DNA of 64,000 nt from Virgibacillus_F necropolis_A (GTDB lineage Bacteria; Bacillota; Bacilli; Bacillales; Amphibacillaceae). Positions 51,623 to 59,915 of this stretch are shown in pieces. The notes under the pieces are model-generated. The model made no database searches. It was not told the DNA's origin and worked only from the letters and a program-made list of their open reading frames with translations. Position 1 is the first letter of the stretch; each line of letters begins with the position of its first letter. The translations under genes were made by a program, and so were the position numbers. The DNA lies in the NCBI RefSeq assembly GCF_044793635.1, contig NZ_CP084992.1, positions 2,480,001-2,544,000 on the forward strand, read 5' to 3'.

Positions 51623-52525
51623 TTAGTATTGTTCACCGCTGCATACACCTTCTGTAGTGATATCTGCCGGTACTGAATTATTTTCAGCACTAAAGCCGTT
51701 TGCTTCTAAAAGTTTCTTTACTGTTCCGTCTTCTTTTAGTTCAGCTAGCTTTTCATTATATGCTTCACGTAGTGTGTCACTATCTTTATGAAATGCTGCA
51801 GCACCGTAACTTGGAATACCTTTAATATCAGGTTGCTCAAAGTCGGTAATGAACTCTAAATTATCTGACTCAGATGTTTCTAAAGCCATTTTGAGTGACA
51901 TTTCTGTACCAGTTGTTGCAGACGCACGTCCAGATGATACTGCTGAGAATGTTGCTGGGATATCTGGTGCGCTTTGAATTTGATCTTGACTTACACCTTC
52001 AGATTTAACATACTCATTCTCTGTAGCTCCCTGCATGATGGATACAGTTGCGTCTGGATTCTCTGCAATATCTTTATAACTGTGAAGATCTAATGGGTTT
52101 CCAGCTTGAACGACTAATCCTTCCCCATACATCATCTCGGGTGCACCAAAGTCGACATTTTCACAACGGTCAGGGTTTATTGCCATCCCAGCTGTAATAA
52201 CATCAAATTTCCCTGCATTTAGACCCGGAATTAGCTGACTAAAGTCTGCCAATTTACCTTCAACTGTATCAATTCCAAGCTCTTTGAAGACCGCCTCAGC
52301 GATATCAACTGCAGCGCCTTTTAATTCACCGTCTTCTTGGTATGCGTATGGTTTTTCATTCGCAAATCCAACTGTAACTGTACCTTTCTCTTTCAAAGTT
52401 GTTAATAAATCCTCACTACCTTCTCCTTCTCCTTCTCCACCTGAACCACTAGACTCCTCGGAACCACATGCTGCAAGTAGAATTAATGAAAAACAAAGTA
52501 CAGAAAAGATTAATAATTTTCTCAT
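51623..52525 (-). CDS. ehuB: Ectoine/hydroxyectoine-binding lipoprotein
   Basis: The 300-residue SBP_bac_3 lipoprotein has the signal peptide MRKLLIFSVLCFSLILLAAC (Cys20) and a Ser/Gly/Glu-rich linker. The start of the mature fold, VTVGFANEKPYAYQEDGELK, and the NPLDLHSYKDIAENP segment agree with EhuB of ectoine importers. It captures compatible solutes outside the cell, consistent with a salt-tolerant organism. It is the first gene of the operon, behind an attenuator-like terminator. Confidence 0.85.
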   Translation of the reverse strand: MRKLLIFSVLCFSLILLAACGSEESSGSGGEGEGEGSEDLLTTLKEKGTVTVGFANEKPYAYQEDGELKGAAVDIAEAVFKELGIDTVEGKLADFSQLIPGLNAGKFDVITAGMAINPDRCENVDFGAPEMMYGEGLVVQAGNPLDLHSYKDIAENPDATVSIMQGATENEYVKSEGVSQDQIQSAPDIPATFSAVSSGRASATTGTEMSLKMALETSESDNLEFITDFEQPDIKGIPSYGAAAFHKDSDTLREAYNEKLAELKEDGTVKKLLEANGFSAENNSVPADITTEGVCSGEQY

Positions 52526-52554
52526 GTCTTAAAAGCCCCCCCTTAAATTTTGAA

Positions 52555-52588
52555 AAAAAAGCATTGCAATTTTGGTCAATGCTTTGCT
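52555..52588 (-). terminator. Attenuator-like terminator in the ehuB leader
   Basis: Reading leftward, AAAGCATTG and CAATGCTTT form a 9-bp stem followed by TTTTTTTC. It lies only about 30 bases upstream of the ehuB start codon, so it must be crossed by transcripts from any promoter farther upstream. Confidence 0.75.
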
Positions 52589-52960
52589 TAAATTGATGCT
52601 GAACTGTGACGAATAAACTAGGTATATATAACCTGATTCACTCGAAAAAAAATATCATGTTATGTACGTGATATATAGTTGAAGCAGACACTCTTTAATA
52701 TTATCGATATTTCAATTCTTTCTCAAATACGATATATTTTGATAATTTTAAATAAATTGGCAAATATGTTCTATAAATCTATTAAGCTATGTCATTCCAT
52801 TAATTTCTAACGTATCTTATCATTTACTTGGATATGCTTCATATTTGCTTTTAATTACATGTATATTAAAAAAACGCATATATAAAGTAGATAATAGACA
52901 AATCAGCTATAAAAAAGGTACGATAACAACTAATAAGTAGGATTATTTGGAGGGGATTTT
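52589..52960. other. AT-rich intergenic region between ehuB and panE
   Basis: The 372 bases contain no gene I can support. They must hold the divergent promoters for ehuB and panE. A weak dyad ATCATGTTATGTACGTGAT is visible at about 52652-52671. No clear -35/-10 pair stands out. Confidence 0.5.
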
Positions 52961-53875
52961 ATGGATATTGTAATAATTGGTGCAGGAGCACTTGGAGCAT
53001 ATTTTGGAAGTCGCTTTCATGAGAGTGGGGCAAATGTAACCTTTTTAGTTCGGGAAAAACGCGCCAGGCAAATACAGGAAAACGGAATCAAGATTTCAAG
53101 TCCAAAAGGTGATTACAAGATAGATAATCCTAAGATCGTGACAGATGTAACAGAAATTAAACATGCTGATCTTGTTTTAGTAAGTGTAAAAGGCTACCAT
53201 ATCCAAGGAACAAAGGATAGCTTGAAAACTCTAACGGGAAATGGGGCATATGTATTACCTGTATTAAATGGTATCGAACATATTAGCATGTTACAGGATC
53301 AACTTGGAAAAGATTTTGTTCTAGGGGGTCTTTCATTTATTATTGCAACATTGAATGAAGAGGGGCACGTTATCCATTCAAGTGATTTTGATAACCTGAT
53401 TTTCGGGCAACTCCAACCAACACAAACAACTATATGCCAGAATTTAGACGATTTGATGGAGAAAACAAAAATTGATGGAAATAACAATGAGGCTATTTTA
53501 AAAGAACTATGGAAGAAATATATGTTTATTACTGCATTTTCCGGTGTTACGACTGCTGCTAATTTATCGATTGGATCAATACGGGAAGAAAGTGATACAT
53601 TTCGTATTACAGAAATGATTTTACATGAGATGAAAGTTTTAGCAAAAGCCTATAACGTAGAAATCCTAGAAGAGGAAGTGGAAGCTGCTAAAGATAAAAT
53701 GCTCAGCTTACCAGCTGACTCGACTTCATCGATGCATCAGGACCGTAGAAAAGGGTTGATGCTGGAAGTGGATCATTTACATGGTGGTGCAATCCGATTA
53801 GCAAAAGCAGTTGGCGTAGAGATGCCGTATACAGAAACAATCCATGGTTTAATCAAGCCTTTTGAGAACCAATAA
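52961..53875 (+). CDS. panE: 2-Dehydropantoate 2-reductase (ketopantoate reductase)
   Basis: The 304-residue NADPH-dependent enzyme reduces ketopantoate to pantoate for coenzyme A. The N-terminal IIGAGALGAYFGSRFHESGA is the dinucleotide loop, followed by LVLVSVKGYH with the conserved Lys and VLPVLNGIEH with Asn. The C-terminal domain has the family's SSMHQDRRKGLMLEVDHLHG with catalytic Lys/Glu-type residues. It is co-directional with a GNAT gene 12 bases later. Confidence 0.9.
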   Translation: MDIVIIGAGALGAYFGSRFHESGANVTFLVREKRARQIQENGIKISSPKGDYKIDNPKIVTDVTEIKHADLVLVSVKGYHIQGTKDSLKTLTGNGAYVLPVLNGIEHISMLQDQLGKDFVLGGLSFIIATLNEEGHVIHSSDFDNLIFGQLQPTQTTICQNLDDLMEKTKIDGNNNEAILKELWKKYMFITAFSGVTTAANLSIGSIREESDTFRITEMILHEMKVLAKAYNVEILEEEVEAAKDKMLSLPADSTSSMHQDRRKGLMLEVDHLHGGAIRLAKAVGVEMPYTETIHGLIKPFENQ

Positions 53876-53887
53876 GGAGTTATATTC

Positions 53888-54316
53888 ATGTATAAAATTA
53901 GAGAAGCACAGGAAAGTGATTATAAAGTAATTAACCAGTTAACTAGTTCCCAAAGGAACATGCATCTAAATGAAAAGGATAGTATAATAGAACAAGACTT
54001 ATATAATGAATCGCTTCTCAAAGTGGACACTAGATGGTTTGTTGTGGAAAAGTCTGGTGAAGTACTAGCGTTGATCTTTTTCACAATTGATGTGGAGAGT
54101 AGAGGGATTGACGTTAAGAAATTCACCATTGATTCCGAATACAGGAAAAAAGGACTTAATGAACATCTGTACAAAAAGATGGAACAAGTAGCAAATCGAA
54201 AAAGTATGACGTTTATGCAGGTTGACATTTCTCAGGAACAGCGGGAGGTTATTGACTTCTTCGAACAGAAAGGCTGGAAGACAGAGAATAATTACTATGT
54301 AAAATATATAAAGTAA
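53888..54316 (+). CDS. GNAT-like acetyltransferase
   Basis: The 142-residue protein has a compact GNAT fold. The acetyl-CoA region is FTIDSEYRKKGLNEHLYKKMEQ (RKKGLN, a weak form of the RxxGxG loop), followed by VDISQEQREVIDFFEQKGWK as the terminal motif. It starts 12 bases after panE with AAGGAG, so it is probably in one operon with panE. The substrate is unknown and the weak loop lowers certainty about activity. Confidence 0.7.
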   Translation: MYKIREAQESDYKVINQLTSSQRNMHLNEKDSIIEQDLYNESLLKVDTRWFVVEKSGEVLALIFFTIDVESRGIDVKKFTIDSEYRKKGLNEHLYKKMEQVANRKSMTFMQVDISQEQREVIDFFEQKGWKTENNYYVKYIK

Positions 54317-54333
54317 GTAAAGGGGTAACACGT

Positions 54334-54495
54334 ATGACGGGTTATATAGTTTTAGGAATTGGAATTATCCTGGCAGTATTAATCTTGACACTAATCACAA
54401 TTAATAAAGGCTATGCATATAAACATTCGATTGACGCATTGCCAGAGGATCATGATAATGAGCAAAATGGTGAAGATAAAACAAATAATCAATGA
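54334..54495 (+). CDS. Small single-pass membrane protein (YtzI-like)
   Basis: The 53-codon gene starts at ATG 54334 behind AAAGGGG. The product has one N-terminal membrane span (YIVLGIGIILAVLILTLITI) followed by an acidic cytoplasmic tail (SIDALPEDHDNEQNGEDK). The GYAYKHSIDALP junction recalls Bacillus YtzI. It follows the GNAT gene by 17 bases and probably ends this operon. The function is unknown. Confidence 0.7.
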   Translation: MTGYIVLGIGIILAVLILTLITINKGYAYKHSIDALPEDHDNEQNGEDKTNNQ

Positions 54496-54599
54496 GTAAA
54501 AAGACCGCGTAATCATAATAGGATCTGTTTCCTATTGCAAAATATTAATTTGAACTGGCGGACATACGATTCGCTATTTCTATTAAAACAGTGACTTTG

Positions 54600-54670
54600 A
54601 GGAGGTATGCGGCCATACAATCCCCTATTTAACATATATCAAAGTAAAATAGGGGTATTCCTCCCAAATA
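54600..54670. repeat. Imperfect palindrome in the 54.5-54.85 kb intergenic region
   Basis: GGAGGTAT...CCCCTATTT (54601-54642) pairs with AAATAGGGGTATTCCTCC (about 54648-54665). The surrounding 350 bases (54496-54846) contain no gene and several short AT-rich dyads. Confidence 0.5.
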
Positions 54671-54854
54671 AAGAACCTGGTGTCCGTTAATACCTTAATA
54701 TCGGTTGTTTTATACAAATAACGTATCTGAAGTCCGCGGAATTTTGGGTATTCCTTATTTGCATACGAAAATGTAGGTCTAAATGTAGACTTACACTGGC
54801 TATTGTAACGTGAAAAATCAGGTTACAAATTACACCATGATTTTAATTTATATT

Positions 54855-55323
54855 GGCTGGATTCCCAAAGATTGTTGCTTTATAAGAGAATAGATATATA
54901 TTGCAACGTAACTGCTGGTTGATTTCCGCGGGCACGGCTTCAGCCTCCTCGCGGAAGCCCACGAGGCCACTGAAAAAGTGGTGGATTTTAAAAATTTAAC
55001 TTTACACCTTAACTTAGCATTTCGAATATGCGATAGTGGATCCACATATTTAGTACTATATTTAACTTTTTCAGTAGCCTCGAAGACCACCGCTGCGGGG
55101 TCTTCAGACTCGTGCTGTTCCCGCAGGAGTCAACTGTCCGCAGCGAAAATCAACTGCCATAATAGTGAAAGAAGCTACAAAGTACTGCTTCCAGACACCA
55201 TGTTAGCGGAGGAAATACACGTAGACTCCCGCGGAAAGCGAATTGTATTTCCGAAGCGGTATGCTATGTCGCAGTTTATATCAACTATGAAGATGAAAAG
55301 CAACAATGCGTACGAAAAGGGCC
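54855..55323. mobile_element. MITE family M1, copy 4, with 8-bp target duplication and a nested insertion
   Basis: The element of 469 bp (350 without the nested insertion) runs from GGCTGGATTCCCAAAGATTG to the complement of GGCCCTTTTCGTACGCATTG. It is flanked by TTTATATT on both sides (54847-54854 and 55324-55331). It has the same internal blocks as the copies at 29594 and 42474. A different 119-bp element is inserted inside it. No gene is present. Confidence 0.87.
54963..55081. mobile_element. 119-bp nested MITE (family M2) inside MITE copy 4
   Basis: The ends GAGGCCACTGAAAAAGT (54963-54979) and ACTTTTTCAGTAGCCTC (55065-55081) are complementary at 16 of 17 positions. The flanks GAAGCCCAC (54954-54962) and GAAGACCAC (55082-55090) differ at one base and form a 9-bp target duplication. 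The AT-rich interior contrasts with the GC-rich host element. The uninterrupted sequence is seen in the copy at 42474 (CGCGGAAGACCACCGCTG). Confidence 0.85.
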
Positions 55324-55357
55324 TTTATATTAAACCGAAAATACTATTACGCCAACA

Positions 55358-55400
55358 AAAAAACGACCATCAATTTAGCATACATATTGATGGTCGTTTT
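55358..55400 (-). terminator. Terminator-like hairpin downstream of the CwlK-like gene
   Basis: AAAACGACCATCAAT and ATTGATGGTCGTTTT form a 15-bp stem with an 11-base loop. A/T tracts on both sides allow use in either direction. It lies 119 bases beyond the end of the leftward peptidase gene. Confidence 0.75.
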
Positions 55401-55518
55401 ACGTTACGCTTTTAATCTTTGCAATAGGTAACGGAACCCGTTAGTAATGACGTGGTCTTTTTGTATCTAAATAATGTATAGCAATAATACTGCTCACAAC
55501 TAATACGTTGAACAAGTA

Positions 55519-56088
55519 TTATTTTTTCTTTTCTTCCTTGATATTTGGTCGTAAACCTTTTTGCAGCTGACTAATACTTAATCCGAAATCCATTTGTAAA
55601 TGTGGGTAGTCTTTGAAGTTAGCCCAGTCACCGCCCCACTCAAATCCTAAGTCTTTGGCAATTCTTGCAGATTCAAACCAATCCTTCTTACCATTATGAT
55701 TTCCGTCATACGTTATGTCCCAAATGACTTTACCATCCTCATTGCGTATTGCATAATCAAAAGCTAAGCCATAATTATGATACGATTCGCCACCTTCAGC
55801 ATGTGTAACAATGTTTCCACTGGACATCCGTCCTTGTGCATATAATTCATTTTGTTGCTCCTTAGAACGCCATTTTTCTGTAATAACTACATCAATTCCT
55901 ATGGAAGCTGTTTTTTCAAGAAGTTTGTCCTTCTTTTGTTTCACAATAGGATGGAGTTCCATTGGTAAGGATGCATCATCACCTAATTCTATATATCTAT
56001 CATTTAATTTGTTATATAAAAAAACAATTGCTGTAAAAAATACAATGATGATTATCCATGTCAGGATATCTTTGTTTATTTTTTTCAA
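55519..56088 (-). CDS. M15 family peptidoglycan peptidase (CwlK-like)
   Basis: The 189-residue protein has an N-terminal membrane anchor (about 8-26, DILTWIIIIVFFTAIVFLY) and an extracellular M15 domain. Zinc motifs are ESYHNYGLAFDYA (SxHxxGxAxD) and DYPHLQMDFG (final His); the usual WRSKEQQNELYAQG and GFEWGGDWANF are present. CwlK-type enzymes cleave L-Ala-D-Glu links in wall peptides. The start is TTG behind AAGGAG. It diverges from the MMPL gene. Confidence 0.9.
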   Translation of the reverse strand: MKKINKDILTWIIIIVFFTAIVFLYNKLNDRYIELGDDASLPMELHPIVKQKKDKLLEKTASIGIDVVITEKWRSKEQQNELYAQGRMSSGNIVTHAEGGESYHNYGLAFDYAIRNEDGKVIWDITYDGNHNGKKDWFESARIAKDLGFEWGGDWANFKDYPHLQMDFGLSISQLQKGLRPNIKEEKKK

Positions 56089-56222
56089 TCAAATAGTTCT
56101 CCTTATTCATTATATTATCTTTATCATACCAGAGTTGAAAAGGTCATATCAATTTACAATGATTGATAGTTAATTTAAAGTGAAGTATATAGTTTAAGTG
56201 AATCATACGTGGAGGGATTGGA

Positions 56223-58421
56223 TTGAAAAGAATTCTAGATGCTATTACAGGTTTTTCTTCCGATAAAAAGGGCGCCAAAATTGTATTGCTTGCCTGGATT
56301 TTAGTGGCAACTGCATTATCTTTGTTTGCACCAGGTACGAGTGAATTTAGTGAGAACACAAATAAAACAGGTTTACCAGAGGATTCACAGTACAGTGAGG
56401 CACAGGAAATCGCTAGTGAATACTTTGGTAGTTCAGGAACACCTGGAATTTTAGTTTTTTATAATGAATCAGGTATCACTGAAGGGGAAATACAGTCGAT
56501 TAAAGGCTTTAGCCAAAAAATTATTGAGAAACAGGATAATGAATTAGCTAATGTCAAAGAAATGATTCCTTTTTCTAAATTGCCACAACCAGCTGCTGCT
56601 TCATTTATTTCGGAAAATCAGACAACATTATTCTTACCGATTGTTCTACAAGGTGATTTAAGAACTGAAGAGCTTAAGTCAACACTGGAAAAGATAGAAA
56701 AACTATCAAGCACGGTTATTGAAAGTGACCAGCTCCAACTGACTATTACAGGCCCAGCTGGTATTGCTGTTGACTCAACTGCACTTTTTAAAAATGCAGA
56801 TGTTGTGCTGATTCTTTCAACAGTTGCATTAATTTTCGTATTATTAATTGTAATTTACCGGTCACCAATCTTAGCAATTATCCCTTTAATTGCGGCTGGG
56901 ATTGTCTATATGGTTGCCGACAGAGTGCTTGGGATTCTCGGATCCTATGGACTAAATATGGATACCCAATCAATCTCCATTATGTCGATTCTATTATTTG
57001 CAGCACTGACAGATTACTCCTTGTTTATTATTGCAAGGTTCAGGGAGGAATTACACAAGAGGGAAAATAAAAATATCGCGATGCGTACTGGGATGAAGCA
57101 GGTGGGGGTGCCTATATTTTTCAGTGGTGCAACCGTAATTGGTGCGATGCTTGTATTGTTATTCGCGATTTTTCAAACGTATCATGACTTTGGCCCAATA
57201 TTTGCTGTGGCAATGGTTATTATCCTTACTGCTGGATTAACACTTTTACCTGCAATGTTTGTTCTTGTTGGGAGAAAATCGTTCTGGCCAATCATTCCAA
57301 AGGTCGAAGCGATACAAAAGGAAAAGGGAATATGGTGGAAAATTGCACATTTTGTAACACGTTTTCCAGCATTGTTAGGTGGAACGATTCTGATTTTCTT
57401 AACAATCGCAGCACTCAACATTGGGAATATCAGTTATACTTTTAATTTACTAAAATCATTCCCAGAGGATTTACCTTCCCGCGTTGGATTTGAACATTTA
57501 GAGGAAAACTTTGCACCAGGAGAACTGGCTCCTACACCTGTTATCGTTCATACTGACGACGGAAAAATTGATGTAGAAAAGCTTGCCAATTTAAAAGAGA
57601 ATTTGAATGAAAAAGAAGGTGTGGCTAAAGTTACTCCAACTTTGGAAAAGCAACAGCCTGCTATGCCGGCAACATACTTATCTGATAATGGGAAGTATGC
57701 GAAGCTCGAATTAGTTTTTTCAAGCAATCCGTATGAAGCACAAGCGATTAACAATTTAGAGGATATACTTTTAAACAAAGAAGAGCTATTGCAATCCAGT
57801 GGTTTTGAAAATGCCTCCATATATTTTGCAGGTGAAACAGCAAAACAGTTAGATACACGCGAAATAAATAACCGCGATCTAATCGTTGTAGCCTCAATTG
57901 TCACAGTTCTTATTACCATTATGCTAGGATTCCAGACTGGGTCATTAATCGCACCGATATATATGATTTTAACAATATTAATTTCCTATTTATCAGCACT
58001 TGGTTTAAGCACATTTATCTTTGAAAATTTCATGGGGTACTATGATATGAGCTACAGTATTCCGCTATATACCTTTGTTTTCTTGGTAGCGCTCGGTGTT
58101 GATTATAATATCATGTTAATGTCGCGGATTAGAGAGTATGTGGATGATTATCCTATTAAAGAAGCTGTTTTTAAAGGACTCGCACATACAGGTGGAGTAA
58201 TTTCTTCAGCTGGATTAGTACTCGCCGCAACATTCGCTGTACTAATGACGCAACCGCTACTTTTACTGTATATGTTTGGATTTACCGTTGCGGTAGGAAT
58301 TATGATTGATACATTTTTAGTACGATCGATTTTGCTACCTGCAATTGTCATGAAGTTAGGTAAATATAGCTTCTGGCCGTACAAACCAAAATATGAAGCT
58401 AAACAAAAGGCTCAAGATTAA
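56223..58421 (+). CDS. MMPL/RND-family transporter
   Basis: The 732-residue membrane protein has two repeats of one span, a large extracytoplasmic domain and five spans. Repeat 1 has the loop about residues 37-195, repeat 2 about 395-545. Each membrane bundle carries the MMPL proton-relay pattern (FAALTDYSLFIIARFREEL; VALGVDYNIMLMSRIREYV) with Asp and Tyr. It resembles Bacillus YdfJ. It probably exports lipids or drugs. It starts with TTG behind GGAGGG. Confidence 0.92.
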   Translation: MKRILDAITGFSSDKKGAKIVLLAWILVATALSLFAPGTSEFSENTNKTGLPEDSQYSEAQEIASEYFGSSGTPGILVFYNESGITEGEIQSIKGFSQKIIEKQDNELANVKEMIPFSKLPQPAAASFISENQTTLFLPIVLQGDLRTEELKSTLEKIEKLSSTVIESDQLQLTITGPAGIAVDSTALFKNADVVLILSTVALIFVLLIVIYRSPILAIIPLIAAGIVYMVADRVLGILGSYGLNMDTQSISIMSILLFAALTDYSLFIIARFREELHKRENKNIAMRTGMKQVGVPIFFSGATVIGAMLVLLFAIFQTYHDFGPIFAVAMVIILTAGLTLLPAMFVLVGRKSFWPIIPKVEAIQKEKGIWWKIAHFVTRFPALLGGTILIFLTIAALNIGNISYTFNLLKSFPEDLPSRVGFEHLEENFAPGELAPTPVIVHTDDGKIDVEKLANLKENLNEKEGVAKVTPTLEKQQPAMPATYLSDNGKYAKLELVFSSNPYEAQAINNLEDILLNKEELLQSSGFENASIYFAGETAKQLDTREINNRDLIVVASIVTVLITIMLGFQTGSLIAPIYMILTILISYLSALGLSTFIFENFMGYYDMSYSIPLYTFVFLVALGVDYNIMLMSRIREYVDDYPIKEAVFKGLAHTGGVISSAGLVLAATFAVLMTQPLLLLYMFGFTVAVGIMIDTFLVRSILLPAIVMKLGKYSFWPYKPKYEAKQKAQD

Positions 58422-58442
58422 TTTCTTGGGTCTTTTCTTTTA

Positions 58443-58648
58443 GGTTGTTTTCGTAAAAATTGTTGCTCTTGAAAGAATAGATATAAACTGTGTCATAGCA
58501 TACCGCTCCAGAAATACACTTCGCTTTCCGCGGGCTCGCGCTGAGCCTCCTCGCGAGCAAAAACCGCTCACTACGGGGTCTCATCGTCTTCGCTGTTTCC
58601 GCAGGAGTCTTCGAGTATTTCCTCCGCTAACATGGTGTCTGGAAGGAA
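58443..58648. mobile_element. Truncated MITE family M1, copy 5 (left half only)
   Basis: It begins GGTTGTTTTCGTAAAAATTG at 58443 and continues with the same left-half blocks as the copy at 29594 (GCTCCAGAAATACACTTCGC, TCGCGCTGAGCCTCC and others) up to GTGTCTGGAAGGAA. The right half and right end are absent. The rest of the 359-base gap before the plsY-like gene contains only a short protein-like remnant. Confidence 0.75.
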
Positions 58649-58717
58649 GTACTTGGTGGCGCAGGTAATGAAACTTTTTTGGAGGAAGTGCGTAATAAAG
58701 TAAAGAAGAATTTTTGA
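58649..58717 (+). pseudogene. Short C-terminal gene remnant after MITE copy 5
   Basis: A frame reads VLGGAGNETFLEEVRNKVKK-NF and stops at TGA 58715. It has protein-like composition, no start and no ribosome site, and joins the broken MITE directly. It may be the tail of a gene deleted during a rearrangement. The family is not recognised and it could be chance. Confidence 0.25.
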
Positions 58718-58780
58718 AAAATGATGTATCCAAAACCAGTTGATGCTACGATTATAGTAAGATAGAGGGGGGATTAGATT

Positions 58781-59398
58781 TTGTACATTCTAAGTATGTT
58801 AATCGGTTATCTGATTGGATGTATTCATGGATCGCAGCTAGTCGGGAAGTATAAAAGGATTGATATAAAAGAATCTGGGGTAAAAAACTCAGGTGCTTCA
58901 AATACAACGATTTTATTAGGGTGGAAATTCGGAGTCATTGTAGCCATTATAGATATTTTCAAAGCTACTTTATCGATATTATTTTTATTATATATAATTA
59001 ATGAAAATGGGATAACTGGAGATACAAAGACATTACTTATTTATATTAATGTATTATTTATCATTGTCGGCCACAATTATCCGATTACCATGAATTTTAG
59101 AGGTGGAAAAGGGACAGCATCAATTGTAGGAGCTTTTCTAGCTATTGATTGGAAAGTAGCTGTCATTTGTATAGGTGCTTTAGTGGTCTTTACATTGTTG
59201 ACGGATTATTTAGTAGTAGGTGTGTTGCTTATGTACATTTCATTTGTAGTGACAACGTTCTATTACTTCTGGATGGTTCCAGCATTTATTGCGTTTGTTT
59301 TATTTGTTATAAGCATGATTATGCATAAAGAGAATTATAAACGCATTATTTCAAAAGAAGAAACGAAATTATCAAGTCTTTTTAAAAAAACAGCCTAA
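58781..59398 (+). CDS. PlsY-like glycerol-3-phosphate acyltransferase homologue
   Basis: The 205-residue membrane protein has about five spans. It keeps PlsY motif 3, VGHNYPITMNFRGGKGTAS, and a variant of the phosphate-binding motif (IDIKESGVKNSGASNTT where typical PlsY has GSGNPGATN). PlsY proteins acylate glycerol-3-phosphate from acyl-phosphate. The altered first motif (IGCIHGSQ for LGSIPFGY) suggests a paralog with a changed substrate. The start is TTG behind GAGGGGGG. It is followed without gap by the DUF456 gene. Confidence 0.8.
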   Translation: MYILSMLIGYLIGCIHGSQLVGKYKRIDIKESGVKNSGASNTTILLGWKFGVIVAIIDIFKATLSILFLLYIINENGITGDTKTLLIYINVLFIIVGHNYPITMNFRGGKGTASIVGAFLAIDWKVAVICIGALVVFTLLTDYLVVGVLLMYISFVVTTFYYFWMVPAFIAFVLFVISMIMHKENYKRIISKEETKLSSLFKKTA

Positions 59399-59410
59399 TT
59401 GGAGGTAACT

Positions 59411-59896
59411 ATGGTAGATATTCTTATATGGATCGTAATTATTGCGTTATTTGTTTTGAGTTTTGTGGGGATTATTTATCCAATTATCCCTTCCCCACTT
59501 GTAATATGGGTCGGGTACCTATTGTATCATTTTGTGATCAATCCTGATGAGTTAAGCATGATTTTTTGGATTAGTATGGTTATCCTGACTGCCGTACTCA
59601 TTGTTTCCGATATCATTGCAAATAGTTATTTTGTGAAGAAATTCGGTGGAAGTAAATGGGGGGAACGTTTTGCAGGTATTGCTGTAATAGTTGGATCATT
59701 TATTATTCCACCATTTGGTATATTAATTTTACCATTTGTAACAGTGCTTATCGTTGAAATGGTTCAAAAACGGACAATAAAAGATGCGTTCCGTGCATCA
59801 ATTGGTTCGCTTATTGGGTTCTTAAGCGGTGCGGTAGCGAAAGTCGTGATACAGGTTATCATGATTGCATGGTTCGTATTTGTTGTGATCTTTTAA
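59411..59896 (+). CDS. DUF456 membrane protein (YqgC-like)
   Basis: The product is about 161 residues from ATG 59411, with GGAGG 6 bases upstream (a TTG at 59399 precedes that site). It has four to five spans and Gly-rich turns (FVGIIYPIIPSPLVIW; KFGGSKWGERFAGIAVIVGS) characteristic of DUF456. It lies 12 bases after the plsY-like gene, in the same operon. The function is unknown. Confidence 0.82.
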   Translation: MVDILIWIVIIALFVLSFVGIIYPIIPSPLVIWVGYLLYHFVINPDELSMIFWISMVILTAVLIVSDIIANSYFVKKFGGSKWGERFAGIAVIVGSFIIPPFGILILPFVTVLIVEMVQKRTIKDAFRASIGSLIGFLSGAVAKVVIQVIMIAWFVFVVIF

Positions 59897-59915
59897 ATAG
59901 AAAGAAGGATATTGT

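Noticed and set aside
52526..52665. Open frame of about 45 codons in the ehuB leader as a possible leader peptide
   Set aside because: It starts at an ATG without any ribosome site and simply runs through AT-rich DNA and the terminator.
54978..55415. 145-codon rightward open frame across MITE copy 4
   Set aside because: It crosses two mobile elements and their boundaries and has no ribosome site; the similar frames at 29611-29808 and 37329-37677 are also inside M1 elements.
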